Notes under the pieces: generated by a model
What the model saw: only the letters and a program-made list of their open reading frames with translations
Told to the model about the DNA's origin: nothing
The model's database searches: none
Program-made: the position numbers and the translations under genes
Origin: Edaphosphingomonas laterariae
GTDB taxonomy: Bacteria; Pseudomonadota; Alphaproteobacteria; Sphingomonadales; Sphingomonadaceae
DNA: 64,000 bases
Direction: 5' to 3'
Assembly (NCBI RefSeq): GCF_900188165.1
Contig: NZ_FZOS01000002.1
Location: forward strand, 62,001 to 126,000
Shown here: one piece after another, positions 7,024 through 16,448 of the stretch
Layout: every line of letters begins with the position of its first letter
Numbering within the stretch: position 1 is the first letter of the stretch

Positions 7024-9342
7024 ATGGGCTGGCGACTGGCCCGCACGGGCGACGCGATCCAGACCGGATTCATCAAACGGTTCGATCCGCGATTCTGGAC
7101 CGTCAATTTCCCCCGGCCGATGATGGCGGCCGCCACCACGCCGGCGCCGGATATGTTGCGCATCGATGCAACGTTCCTGCGAAGAAACGATCTGGCCGGA
7201 ATCATCTGGGCGGCGGAGGATGCTGACGACCATCCGTTGCTGGCTTATGAGACGGCGCGCGATTTCCGCCAATGCGTGCTGCGCTTCCGCTGGCGATCGG
7301 CCGGGGTGCGTGCGCTCGACATGGTCGACGGGCCGGTGCTGACGATCGAGGGGCGGGATGCGGCCGGCGTGCCCCGCGCCTGGTATGTGCGGTTGTGGAA
7401 CTATGCCGAGGGCGATCCCGAAGATGCCGAGATCAGCCTGAACTTCGCGCAGCTCGACGGTGGCTTCGCCTTGCCGGGTGAGGCGGACAGGGTGTGGGCC
7501 GGCGATGTGGACCGGATGTTCATTTCGCTGGTGGCGCCGGCGCATGACGGGACGGACGCGCCGCTGACGATGCCGGTCGACGGCTGGGTCGAATTGTCGG
7601 CTGTGGCTTGCGACGGTCCGGGGTCGGTGTTGGGGATCGGCGACACGATTGTGCCGGCGCACGGTTTTCGTATCGCGACGGGTTATGACGACCTTTATCA
7701 TCTGACGCCTGCGCGCGTGCTGAGGAACATCGTCCAGCTCGGCTATCGCGGGGTGATCAATCATTATGTCGGCATGAGCCATTATCCCCGGCTGGTCTGG
7801 AATGGGGGCGCCGGGCGTTATCTGGCGGGTGAAGCTGGCCTGTGTGATCCGTGCGTGGCCTGGCATCGCGACTTCGCGCGGCGGGCGCTGGACTTGGGCC
7901 AGGAGGTGATCTGGTCGCTTTCCTACGAATTGCTCGACCAGCATTGCGCCGAAGGATGGAAGCAGCGTGCCGAAAATGGCGAGCCGGCGCTGACCGGGTG
8001 GGATCCGCCATCGACCTTGCTGTCACCGGCAAATGGGGTGGCAATGGCGTGGTTGCGGGAGATCGCCCGGGCCTTCGTTGCGATCGCCACTGAAACGGGC
8101 ATGGCGGTGCGCTTCCAGATCGGCGAACCATGGTGGTGGGTGGTGCCGGGCGACGGGCGCATTTGCCTTTACGATGCCGCCGCGAGGGAGGCGCTGGGCG
8201 GGCCTGTTTCGATTCCCGACGTGCGGGGCGAGCGCGATCCGGCGCAGCGGGCGCTGCTCGATCGGGCGGGCGAGTTGCTGGCGGAATCGACCTTGAGCCT
8301 GCGGGACGCCGTGAAGGCGGATGCAACCGACGCGGAGGTGGCGATCCTCGTCTATCTGCCGACGGTGCTGGACCGGGCGGCACCCGAACTGAAGCGCGCC
8401 AATGTGCCGGTTGGCTGGGCCCATCCCGCCTTCGATCGCCTGCAACTGGAAGATTATGACTGGGTGACGGCCGGCGACAGCGGATCGACGGGGCGCGGCA
8501 TCGCCGAAATGGGGGTGCGGCTGGGCTATCCCATTGGCGAGCAGCATTATTTTTCGGGCTTCGTGCTGCGCGGCGAAGACCGCCATCAGTGGTGGGCGAT
8601 CCATGATGCTGCGCTGGCGAGCCAGCGTCGGGGTGCGGCGGACACCTTCGTCTGGGCGCTTCCGCAGATCCTGCGCGACGGTTTCACGATGTTCGCGATC
8701 GGCGACGGGGAGGATGCAGTGCAGGCGTTCGACGATGTGGATTTTCCGATCGCGATCGGTCGGCGGGCGTTGGTGGAGCCGAGCTTTTCCACTGCGATCG
8801 TGACGACGGCTGCCGGGATCGAGCAGCGCAACGCCGACTGGGCGGACGCGCGCATGCGGTTCGACGCCGGACCTGGCGTGCGCAGCCAGGCGGATATCGA
8901 GGCGCTGATCGGCTTCTTTCGCGCCCGCCACGGGCCGGCGCGCGGGTTCCGGTTTCGCGACCCGCTGGACCATAGCAGCTGGGAGATGACGGGAAGTCCG
9001 GGTTTTGCCGATCAGATGCTGGGCACGGGCGATGGCGTGCGAACGCGCTTCGCGTTGCGCAAATATTATGGCGAACAGGAGCGTCGGATCACCCGGCCGG
9101 TGCCCGGAACGGTGCGGGTGAGCATCGACGGACTGGAGCAGTTGGGGGGCTGGACGCTGGAGGCTGGAGGCGTGATTGCCTTCGACGACGCGGTGGCGGT
9201 GGGGCAACTGGTGCGCGCGGGTTTCCTGTTCGACGTGCCGGTACGCTTTGCCGAGGACCGGCTGGAGGTGGCGCTCGCAACCTCGGCTGCCGGAGAAGCA
9301 GCAACGGTGCCGCTGATCGAGATTCGGGAGGGCGGGGCGTGA
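7024..9342 (+). CDS. GTA gp12-type distal tail protein: N-terminal domain + TIM-barrel-like domain + DUF2460
   Basis: A 772-residue fusion. The C-terminal part (about 560-772; SFSTAIVTTAAGIEQRNADW, GFFRARHGPARGFRFRDPLDH) is the DUF2460 domain that alone makes RcGTA gp12 (about 200 residues). Residues 1-205 form a beta-rich domain. Residues about 210-555 have the alternating pattern of a TIM barrel, with FQIGEPWWW (Glu368) resembling the acid/base Asn-Glu-Pro region of clan-A glycosidases. Similar long versions occur in alphaproteobacterial phages as 'non-contractile tail sheath' proteins. GAGGG precedes the ATG. It probably forms the distal tail ring or decorates the tail; glycosidase activity is speculative. 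Confidence 0.8.
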   Translation: MGWRLARTGDAIQTGFIKRFDPRFWTVNFPRPMMAAATTPAPDMLRIDATFLRRNDLAGIIWAAEDADDHPLLAYETARDFRQCVLRFRWRSAGVRALDMVDGPVLTIEGRDAAGVPRAWYVRLWNYAEGDPEDAEISLNFAQLDGGFALPGEADRVWAGDVDRMFISLVAPAHDGTDAPLTMPVDGWVELSAVACDGPGSVLGIGDTIVPAHGFRIATGYDDLYHLTPARVLRNIVQLGYRGVINHYVGMSHYPRLVWNGGAGRYLAGEAGLCDPCVAWHRDFARRALDLGQEVIWSLSYELLDQHCAEGWKQRAENGEPALTGWDPPSTLLSPANGVAMAWLREIARAFVAIATETGMAVRFQIGEPWWWVVPGDGRICLYDAAAREALGGPVSIPDVRGERDPAQRALLDRAGELLAESTLSLRDAVKADATDAEVAILVYLPTVLDRAAPELKRANVPVGWAHPAFDRLQLEDYDWVTAGDSGSTGRGIAEMGVRLGYPIGEQHYFSGFVLRGEDRHQWWAIHDAALASQRRGAADTFVWALPQILRDGFTMFAIGDGEDAVQAFDDVDFPIAIGRRALVEPSFSTAIVTTAAGIEQRNADWADARMRFDAGPGVRSQADIEALIGFFRARHGPARGFRFRDPLDHSSWEMTGSPGFADQMLGTGDGVRTRFALRKYYGEQERRITRPVPGTVRVSIDGLEQLGGWTLEAGGVIAFDDAVAVGQLVRAGFLFDVPVRFAEDRLEVALATSAAGEAATVPLIEIREGGA

Positions 9343-10148
9343 CCGCATGGCTGCAACCGGAGCTGACCACCGTCGCATTATGCTGGCGGCTGGAGCGGCG
9401 TGACGGCGTGGCGCTGGGTTTCACGGCGCATGATCGCGATTTGACGATCAACGGCCTTGTCTATCGTGCGGCACCGGGGATGTTGCCGTCCTCGATCAGC
9501 CTGTCTGATGGGTTGGAGATCGATACGCTCGACATATCGGGCGCGTTGACCAGCGATGCCATTTGCAGCGATGATCTGGCGACGGGGCGCTGGGACGGCG
9601 CGAAGGTGTGGCTGTTCGCGGCGGATTGGAAGAATCCGGGCGACGAGACCTTGCCGCTCGCGCGCGGTGAACTGGGCGAGGTGGCAGTCCGCGATGGCGC
9701 GTTCACCGCCGAGCTGGCCGGGCCGACGGCGGTGCTGGAGCAACCCGTGGTCGAATATAGCTCACCCGAATGTCGGGCCGAACTGGGTGATCGCCGATGC
9801 CGGGTCGACATGGTAGCGCGACGACGGATGGTTCCGCTTGTTGAGGTAGTCGATTCAGTTACCTATCGATGTGCGACCGGCGGCGGCGATCATGGCTATG
9901 GCCGGCTGCGCTGGATCGACGGCCCCAATGCCGGATTGACCAGCGCGATCCTGGCATCCGATGGCGACCGGCTGATCCTGCGGGAGGCGCCGCCGGGGAT
10001 GGTGAGCGCCGGGACGATCGTCGAGATCAGTGAGGGGTGCGACAAAAGCCTGGCAACCTGCGCCGCGCGCTTTGCCAATGCGGCGAATTTTCGCGGCGAA
10101 CCGCATCTGCCGGGCAATGATCTGCTGACCCGATATCCCGGAGCATGA
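9339..10148 (+). CDS. Baseplate hub protein, DUF2163/BR0599 (GTA gp13)
   Basis: A 269-residue hub protein. DUF2163 signatures include GFTAHDRDLTINGLVYRA and the C-terminal EGCDKSLATCAARFANAANFRGEPHLPGND. Four cysteines in the conserved pattern (C145, C154, C234, C241) match those that hold an iron-sulfur cluster in the RcGTA hub, so this protein probably carries one as well. The start is GTG 9339, overlapping gp12's stop (GTGA). The stop overlaps the peptidase gene. It sits at the tail tip where DNA exit is gated. Confidence 0.9.
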   Translation: MTAWLQPELTTVALCWRLERRDGVALGFTAHDRDLTINGLVYRAAPGMLPSSISLSDGLEIDTLDISGALTSDAICSDDLATGRWDGAKVWLFAADWKNPGDETLPLARGELGEVAVRDGAFTAELAGPTAVLEQPVVEYSSPECRAELGDRRCRVDMVARRRMVPLVEVVDSVTYRCATGGGDHGYGRLRWIDGPNAGLTSAILASDGDRLILREAPPGMVSAGTIVEISEGCDKSLATCAARFANAANFRGEPHLPGNDLLTRYPGA

Positions 10149-10528
10149 CCGCCGACATTGTTGCGCGGGCGCGAGCTTGCGTGGGGGCGCGCTTCCGTCC
10201 GCAGGGACGCAGCGTGGCGGAGGGGATGGATTGTGCGGGGGTGGCAGGAGCGGCCTTTGGCCTTGATGCCTTGCCGCGCGACTATGCCTTGCGAGGTGAG
10301 CTTGCCGCGCGGGCGGAAACCTTTGCGGCGACGGCCGGCCTGCGCCGCATTGCGCCCGATGAAGCGGGGCCGGGAGACCTGATGTTGGTCGCCGCCGGGC
10401 CGGCGCAGCTGCATCTCGTCGTGCTGACGGACGGGGGCTTCGTGCATGCGGATGCGGCGTTGCGCCGCGTGGTGGAGCGGCCGGGCCGGCCGGCGTGGCC
10501 GGTGTTGACGGTGTGGCGCAAGGATTGA
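10145..10528 (+). CDS. NlpC/P60-type tail peptidase (GTA gp14)
   Basis: A 127-residue cysteine peptidase of the kind that opens peptidoglycan during DNA delivery. The catalytic Cys is C30 in EGMDCAGV. H90 (AQLHLVVL) is the likely catalytic His and H101 (FVHADA) follows. The DEAGPGDLMLV segment is typical of phage NlpC/P60 proteins. ATGA overlap with gp13 shows coupling. Length matches GTA gp14. Confidence 0.9.
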   Translation: MTADIVARARACVGARFRPQGRSVAEGMDCAGVAGAAFGLDALPRDYALRGELAARAETFAATAGLRRIAPDEAGPGDLMLVAAGPAQLHLVVLTDGGFVHADAALRRVVERPGRPAWPVLTVWRKD

Positions 10529-10538
10529 GGAGCACGGG

Positions 10539-12704
10539 ATGGCGACCTTGGTGCTGACGACGGTGGGATCGATCGTCGGCGGGCCGATTGGCGGCGCGAT
10601 CGGCGCGGTGCTGGGGCAGCAGATCGACCAGCGATGGCTGGCCCCCAAGCGGCATGGGCCACGGCTGGGCGAGCTGGGCCTGCAGACATCGAGCTATGGC
10701 CAGCCGTTGCCCAAATTGTTCGGCCGGATGCGGGTGGCGGGCACGGTGATCTGGGCGACCGATCTGCGTGAGCAGCGGCACCGTACCGGCGGGAGCAAGG
10801 GGCGGCCGCGGACGACGACCTACAGCTATTCGGCGAGCTTTGCGGTGGCGCTATCCGCCCGGCCTGTCCGCGCCGTCCACCGCATCTGGGCCGACGGCAA
10901 ATTGCTGCGTGGGGCGGCGGGAGACTGGAAGAGCGAGACCGGGTTCCGCCTCTATCTGGGAGGCGAGGGGCAGGCGATCGACCCCCTGATCGCTTCTGTC
11001 GAGGGGATTGGTGAGACCCCTGCCTATCGCGGGTTGGCATATGCGCTGTTCGAGGACTTCCAGCTTGCCGATTATGGCAATCGCATTCCGTCGCTGACCT
11101 TCGAGGTCGAGGCCGATGAGGGAGCGGTGAGCCTTGGCGCGATCGCGGCCGACCTTAGCGCCGGCGCGATGGAGGGGGACACGTCTGCGGCGCTGGAGGG
11201 CTTCGCCGCGACGGGTGACAGCGTGCGGGGAGTTATCGAGACGCTGGCGCGGGCAATGCCGATTTCGGTGCGGGATGACGGAACGCGCCTGTTGATCACG
11301 GACATTGCTGATGCGCCTGTTAACTTGTCGGCCGACGAGATTGGCGCGTCGGCGGATGGCAGGCGCGGCGATCGGATGACGATCGAACGTGGGGCCACGA
11401 CCGCGCTGCCTGACGAAGTGGCGATCGTTTATTATGAGCCCGCCCGCGATTATCAGGCGGGCTTGCAACGGGCACGTCGCGGCGGGCCGGGCCGCAGGGT
11501 GGAGCGGATCGAACTGCCCGCCGCGCTCGCTGTGGGCCGCGCCAAGGCTGCGGCCGAGAGGCGCTTGATGGACATGTGGGCTGCGCGCGAACGCACGGGA
11601 GTTCGATTGTCCTGGCGACATCTTGCGCTTCGGCCTGGTCAGCGCGCGCGCGTCGGTGGCGGAGCGGCGATGCGGGTTACCGGCTGGACGCTCGACCGGA
11701 TGGTGCTGGATCTCAAACTGGCCGGAATGGCGGGCGGGAATCTCGGACAGTCAGCCGCGCCGGGCGGGGGTGTGCTGGAACCCGATCGACCCCATGGGCC
11801 AACGCGAATGGCGCTGCTGGACCTGCCGCCGCTTGAGGCGACGGTGTCGACGGTGCCGCATATCTGGGTGGCTGCCGCGGGGACCATGCCGGGGTGGCGG
11901 CGCGCTGCGCTGAGTTACAGCCTGAATGGCGGGACGAGTTGGGAGGATATCGGGCCGACGGCCGCCCCTGCGATCATGGGGACGACCGACACGATCCTGC
12001 CGCCCGGTGCCGTGGCATTGATCGACGAGGTTGGGACGGTCGACGTCACGCTCGCCAATACGGACATGATCCTGACCGGACGGGACGATGCTGCGCTGAT
12101 CAATGGCGCCAACCTTGCGATGATCGGTGCGGAGCTGATTCAGTTCGGTCGTGCCGATCCGCTGGGCGGCCGTCGGTATCGGCTGTCGCGGCTATTGCGC
12201 GGGCGGCGTGGGACCGAGCCGGCGATGACATCGCACGCGGCGGGGGAGGGTTTCACGCTGATCGAGGCTGAGACGTTGTTGCCGATCGAACTGCCGGCGG
12301 GGGCGATCGGTGGCCGCGTGGACGTTATGGCCATCGGCGTGGGTGACGCGACGCCGGTGATGGCTTCGGCCACGATCGGCGCGTCGGCGCTACGGCCACC
12401 GCCGCCGGTGCACCTGCGTATGGACGCGGCGGTGATCCGCTGGACCAGGCGGAGTCGCAACGGCTGGTCGTGGATCGATGGTGCCGATGCCCCGCTGGGC
12501 GAAGAGGCCGAGCGCTATCGACTGGTGATTGCTCCCTCGGTCGGGAACACGCGCACGGTGGAACTGAGCCAGCCATTCTACGCCTATGGCGCGGCGGAGC
12601 GGGCGGCTGATGGTGCGGCGGAGGCGCCGTGGCTCGACGTGAGCGTGCGCCAGATCGGCCTGGGTGGAGCATCCGATGCAGCAATCGCGACGCTGACAGT
12701 CTGA
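10539..12704 (+). CDS. Baseplate/host-specificity protein (GTA gp15, short form)
   Basis: A 721-residue tail-tip protein. Residues 1-30 form a Gly-rich hydrophobic segment (VGSIVGGPIGGAIGAVLG) seen at the start of many gpJ-like proteins, and residues 45-110 (SSYGQPLPKLFGRMRVAGTVIWATDL) are the usual conserved opening. A phage-tail_3-like region follows (about 190-420) and then fibronectin-like beta domains. RcGTA gp15 is about 1300 residues with a TIM-barrel region; that region appears missing here, while a barrel-like domain sits in gp12. GAGGAG lies six bases before the ATG. It is expected to contact the recipient cell and form the central tip. Confidence 0.85.
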   Translation: MATLVLTTVGSIVGGPIGGAIGAVLGQQIDQRWLAPKRHGPRLGELGLQTSSYGQPLPKLFGRMRVAGTVIWATDLREQRHRTGGSKGRPRTTTYSYSASFAVALSARPVRAVHRIWADGKLLRGAAGDWKSETGFRLYLGGEGQAIDPLIASVEGIGETPAYRGLAYALFEDFQLADYGNRIPSLTFEVEADEGAVSLGAIAADLSAGAMEGDTSAALEGFAATGDSVRGVIETLARAMPISVRDDGTRLLITDIADAPVNLSADEIGASADGRRGDRMTIERGATTALPDEVAIVYYEPARDYQAGLQRARRGGPGRRVERIELPAALAVGRAKAAAERRLMDMWAARERTGVRLSWRHLALRPGQRARVGGGAAMRVTGWTLDRMVLDLKLAGMAGGNLGQSAAPGGGVLEPDRPHGPTRMALLDLPPLEATVSTVPHIWVAAAGTMPGWRRAALSYSLNGGTSWEDIGPTAAPAIMGTTDTILPPGAVALIDEVGTVDVTLANTDMILTGRDDAALINGANLAMIGAELIQFGRADPLGGRRYRLSRLLRGRRGTEPAMTSHAAGEGFTLIEAETLLPIELPAGAIGGRVDVMAIGVGDATPVMASATIGASALRPPPPVHLRMDAAVIRWTRRSRNGWSWIDGADAPLGEEAERYRLVIAPSVGNTRTVELSQPFYAYGAAERAADGAAEAPWLDVSVRQIGLGGASDAAIATLTV

Positions 12705-12720
12705 CCGGAGGAAACGAGAT

Positions 12721-13221
12721 ATGGCGGATATGACCGCGCGATTCGCACTGCCCTACATCCAGCCGGGGCAGGCGCAGAAGGAATGGTTTCACAATGAAGC
12801 GCTGGCACGGATTGATACCGTGCTGCACCCGGTGGTGCACGCCTTCGACGTCGCTGATCCGCCGAGCGACCCCCTGGAAGGAAGCGCGTGGATCGTCGGT
12901 GAAGCGCCGGCCGGTGACTGGGTTGGCCACGCCGGCGAGATCGCCGTGTGGACAGAAGGCGGCTGGCGGTTCGTTGCGCCAGCGCCGGGGATGACGGCGT
13001 GGCTTTCCACTGCCAGCCTGTGGCTGTGGCATGATGGTAACGCCTGGCGGAGGGATGGGTGGCCCTGCGCTGGCCTGATGGTTGGGGGGCAGCGCGTGGT
13101 CGGTGCGCGCGGTGCCGCGATTGCTGGCCCGACGGGCGGTGCTGTCGCCGATCTGGAGGCCCGGGCGGCGATCCATGCGGTGCTCGAAGCACTGGAAACG
13201 CACGGATTGATCGCTGGATGA
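12721..13221 (+). CDS. DUF2793 domain protein, probable tail-fibre component
   Basis: A 166-residue protein with the DUF2793 layout: ARFALPYIQPGQAQKEWFHNEALARIDTVLHPVV, then WIVGEAPAGDWVGHAGEIAVWTEGGWRFVAP, then WLWHDGNAWR and a C-terminal DLEARAAIHAVLEALETHGLI helix. DUF2793 proteins are found at the end of phage and GTA tail modules and in fibres of Rhodobacterales and sphingomonads. GGAGGAAACGAG precedes the ATG. It is the last gene of the structural operon. The exact role is unknown. Confidence 0.8.
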   Translation: MADMTARFALPYIQPGQAQKEWFHNEALARIDTVLHPVVHAFDVADPPSDPLEGSAWIVGEAPAGDWVGHAGEIAVWTEGGWRFVAPAPGMTAWLSTASLWLWHDGNAWRRDGWPCAGLMVGGQRVVGARGAAIAGPTGGAVADLEARAAIHAVLEALETHGLIAG

Positions 13222-13240
13222 AACTTTTTTTTGCGCGAAA

Positions 13241-13254
13241 CGAAACCGGTTTCG
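13241..13254. promoter_or_regulatory. Palindrome downstream of GTA operon
   Basis: CGAAACCGGTTTCG is a perfect 14-base palindrome, 19 bases after the last tail gene and about 110 bases before a possible ompA promoter. A run of eight T precedes it, so it is not a normal terminator for the GTA operon. It may be an operator or an RNA stem; no protein is suggested by the sequence. Confidence 0.35.
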
Positions 13255-13352
13255 CCAACATGAGTTTAGCGGAAGTCTGTAATGGGGTCGCCGATTGGCA
13301 CTTTATGCCTGATCTGTGAGACATTTCAGCAACAGATGTGGAATATCCGTGC

Positions 13353-13381
13353 TTGCGCGAATAATCCAGTTTGGTTAGGTA
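13353..13381 (+). promoter_or_regulatory. Possible sigma70-type promoter of ompA-like gene
   Basis: TTGCGC at 13353-13358 and TAGGTA at 13376-13381 are separated by 17 bases, and lie about 40 bases before the ATG. The gene itself has a clear AAAGGGGAA Shine-Dalgarno. The hexamers match consensus only partly. Confidence 0.3.
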
Positions 13382-13421
13382 GCAGTGCTTCCGCGAGGAA
13401 CTGCTTTGAAAGGGGAATGAT

Positions 13422-14549
<1,128 letters not shown>

Positions 14550-14593
14550 GGTCCACGAGATCGCTCCTCCGGGGGCGATCGACGGAAAGATTG

Positions 14594-14628
14594 GGGAGTC
14601 GGCCTTCGGGCCGGCTCCCTTTTCTTTT
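14594..14628 (+). terminator. Intrinsic terminator after ompA-like gene
   Basis: An 11-bp stem (14594-14604 with 14609-14619, one U-G wobble) closes a TTCG tetraloop and is followed by TTTTCTTTT (14620-14628). It is a textbook rho-independent terminator 44 bases after the stop codon. A second small inverted repeat (GATCGCTCC/GGGGCGATC, 14559-14582) lies just before it. Confidence 0.9.
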
Positions 14629-14735
14629 GTCGGGTTGCCTGTTCTTTTCGGGGGCTGTGGGGTGACCGGATTCGCCAATCCGGACGGTTCCTGCTAACGG
14701 GCCGCGATCGACGAACCTGCCAGGCATTCACACCC

Positions 14736-16304
14736 ATGAACGACCGCCCCACCGGCCGCCCCGACCGGCGTACCTTTGCGATCATTTCGCACCCCGACGC
14801 CGGTAAGACGACGCTGACCGAAAAATTGCTGATGACGGGCGGCGCGATCCACCTGGCGGGCGAGGTGAAGGCGCGCGGGCAGACCCGGCGTGCGCGATCG
14901 GACTGGATGAAGATCGAGCAGCAGCGCGGTATCTCAGTCACCAGTTCGGTGATGACCTTCGAATATGACGGCCTGACCTTCAATCTGCTCGATACGCCGG
15001 GGCACGAGGATTTCTCGGAAGATACCTATCGGACGCTGACCGCTGTCGACAGCGCGGTGATGGTGATCGATGCCGCCAAGGGCATCGAGGCGCAGACGCG
15101 CAAGCTGTTCGAAGTGTGCCGCCTGCGATCGGTGCCGATCATCACCTTTGTCAACAAGGTCGACCGCGAGGGCCGAGATACCTTTTCGTTGCTGGACGAA
15201 ATTGCCGATCAACTGGCGCTCGACGTCACGCCGATGATCTGGCCGATCGGCATGGGTGGCGTTTTCGAGGGTCTTTATGACCTTGCTGAAAACCGACTTC
15301 TGCCGGCGGAGGGTGGAGCCATCGCGATGTCGGGGCTGGATGATCCACGGCTCGATGAATTGCTTTCGGCCGATGGCGTGGCGAAACTGCGCGAGGAGGC
15401 GGAACTGGCCCAGGCTGGTTACGCGGAGTTCGACCTTGCCGCTTATCGTCATGGCGACCTGACGCCGGTTTATTTTGGGTCGGCGCTGCGCGATTTCGGC
15501 ATTCCCGAATTGATCAACGCGCTTCGTGATCTGGCGCCCAGCCCGCGGCTCCAGCCGGCTGCACCGGAAGCGGTGAGCCCCGATGACCCCGCGGTTTCGG
15601 GCTTCATCTTCAAGGTGCAGGCCAACATGAACCCGCAGCATCGCGATCGCGTCGCGTTCATGCGGCTATGTTCCGGGCGGTTCAAGCGCGGCATGAAGCT
15701 GAACCAATCGGGCACGGGCAAGGCCATTGCCGTTCACAGCCCGATCCTTTTCTTCGCGCAGAATCGTGAAGTGGCGGACGAAGCCTGGCCGGGCGATATC
15801 ATCGGCATTCCCAATCATGGCACCTTGCGCGTGGGCGACAGCCTGACCGAAGTGGCGGGTGCCGTGAGCTTCACCGGCCTGCCGAATTTCGCGCCTGAGA
15901 TCCTGCGCCGCGTGGCGCTGGCCGACCCCACCAAGACAAAGCAATTGAGAAAGGCGCTGGACGATCTTTCGGAAGAAGGTGTGATCCAGGTTTTTCATCC
16001 GGCGATCGGATCGCAGATGGTGGTGGGCGTCGTTGGCCAACTGCAGCTGGAGGTGCTGATTTCCCGTCTGCAGCACGAGTATAAGGTCGACGCCAAGCTT
16101 GACGTGTCGCCCTGGGACACGGCCCGCTGGCTGACCGCCGACAATGATGCGGACCTGAAGGATTTCGCCGGCAATCATCGCAACGCCATGGCGAGCGACC
16201 GCGACGGCCAGCCAGTGTTCATGGCCAAGGATGCGTGGGAGCTGAACTATGTGATGCAGCGCCACCCGGGGCTGCGCTTTTCGGCGACCAAGGAACGCGC
16301 CTGA
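14736..16304 (+). CDS. prfC: Peptide chain release factor 3
   Basis: A 522-residue translational GTPase that recycles RF1/RF2 from the ribosome after peptide release. The N-terminal G domain shows G1 HPDAGKTTLTEKLL, the RF3-typical insertion around RARSDWMKIEQQRGISVTSSVM (switch I/G2), DTPGHEDFSEDTYR (G3) and NKVDREGRD (G4). The C-terminal RF3 domain ends in FMAKDAWELNYVMQRHPGLRFSATKE. Length is as expected (E. coli 529). It is monocistronic here, between the ompA terminator and the glycerol operon. Confidence 0.96.
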   Translation: MNDRPTGRPDRRTFAIISHPDAGKTTLTEKLLMTGGAIHLAGEVKARGQTRRARSDWMKIEQQRGISVTSSVMTFEYDGLTFNLLDTPGHEDFSEDTYRTLTAVDSAVMVIDAAKGIEAQTRKLFEVCRLRSVPIITFVNKVDREGRDTFSLLDEIADQLALDVTPMIWPIGMGGVFEGLYDLAENRLLPAEGGAIAMSGLDDPRLDELLSADGVAKLREEAELAQAGYAEFDLAAYRHGDLTPVYFGSALRDFGIPELINALRDLAPSPRLQPAAPEAVSPDDPAVSGFIFKVQANMNPQHRDRVAFMRLCSGRFKRGMKLNQSGTGKAIAVHSPILFFAQNREVADEAWPGDIIGIPNHGTLRVGDSLTEVAGAVSFTGLPNFAPEILRRVALADPTKTKQLRKALDDLSEEGVIQVFHPAIGSQMVVGVVGQLQLEVLISRLQHEYKVDAKLDVSPWDTARWLTADNDADLKDFAGNHRNAMASDRDGQPVFMAKDAWELNYVMQRHPGLRFSATKERA

Positions 16305-16354
16305 CCTGATCCACATGAACCGCTGGGTGGCTGCCTTTCGGCGGCACATCATCA

Positions 16355-16366
16355 GACAACGTTGTC
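16355..16366. promoter_or_regulatory. Candidate operator upstream of PhyH-glp operon
   Basis: GACAACGTTGTC is a perfect 12-base palindrome with a central CG step, 82 bases before the first ATG of the four-gene operon. The centre AACGTT and symmetry are of the LacI/GntR type. No regulator gene is adjacent, so the binding protein is unknown. Confidence 0.4.
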
Positions 16367-16448
16367 AGAATTTCCTTGCGAGGGGCTTTGCCCGCGCGTT
16401 AGACAGATGTCGGCGCGCGGCGGAGACCGCTGGCCCAAAGGAGATGAC

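Noticed and set aside
5932-7944. 670-residue minus-strand frame opposite gp9-gp12
   Set aside because: Low-complexity Arg/His composition, no recognisable domain; antisense artefact of GC-rich sequence.
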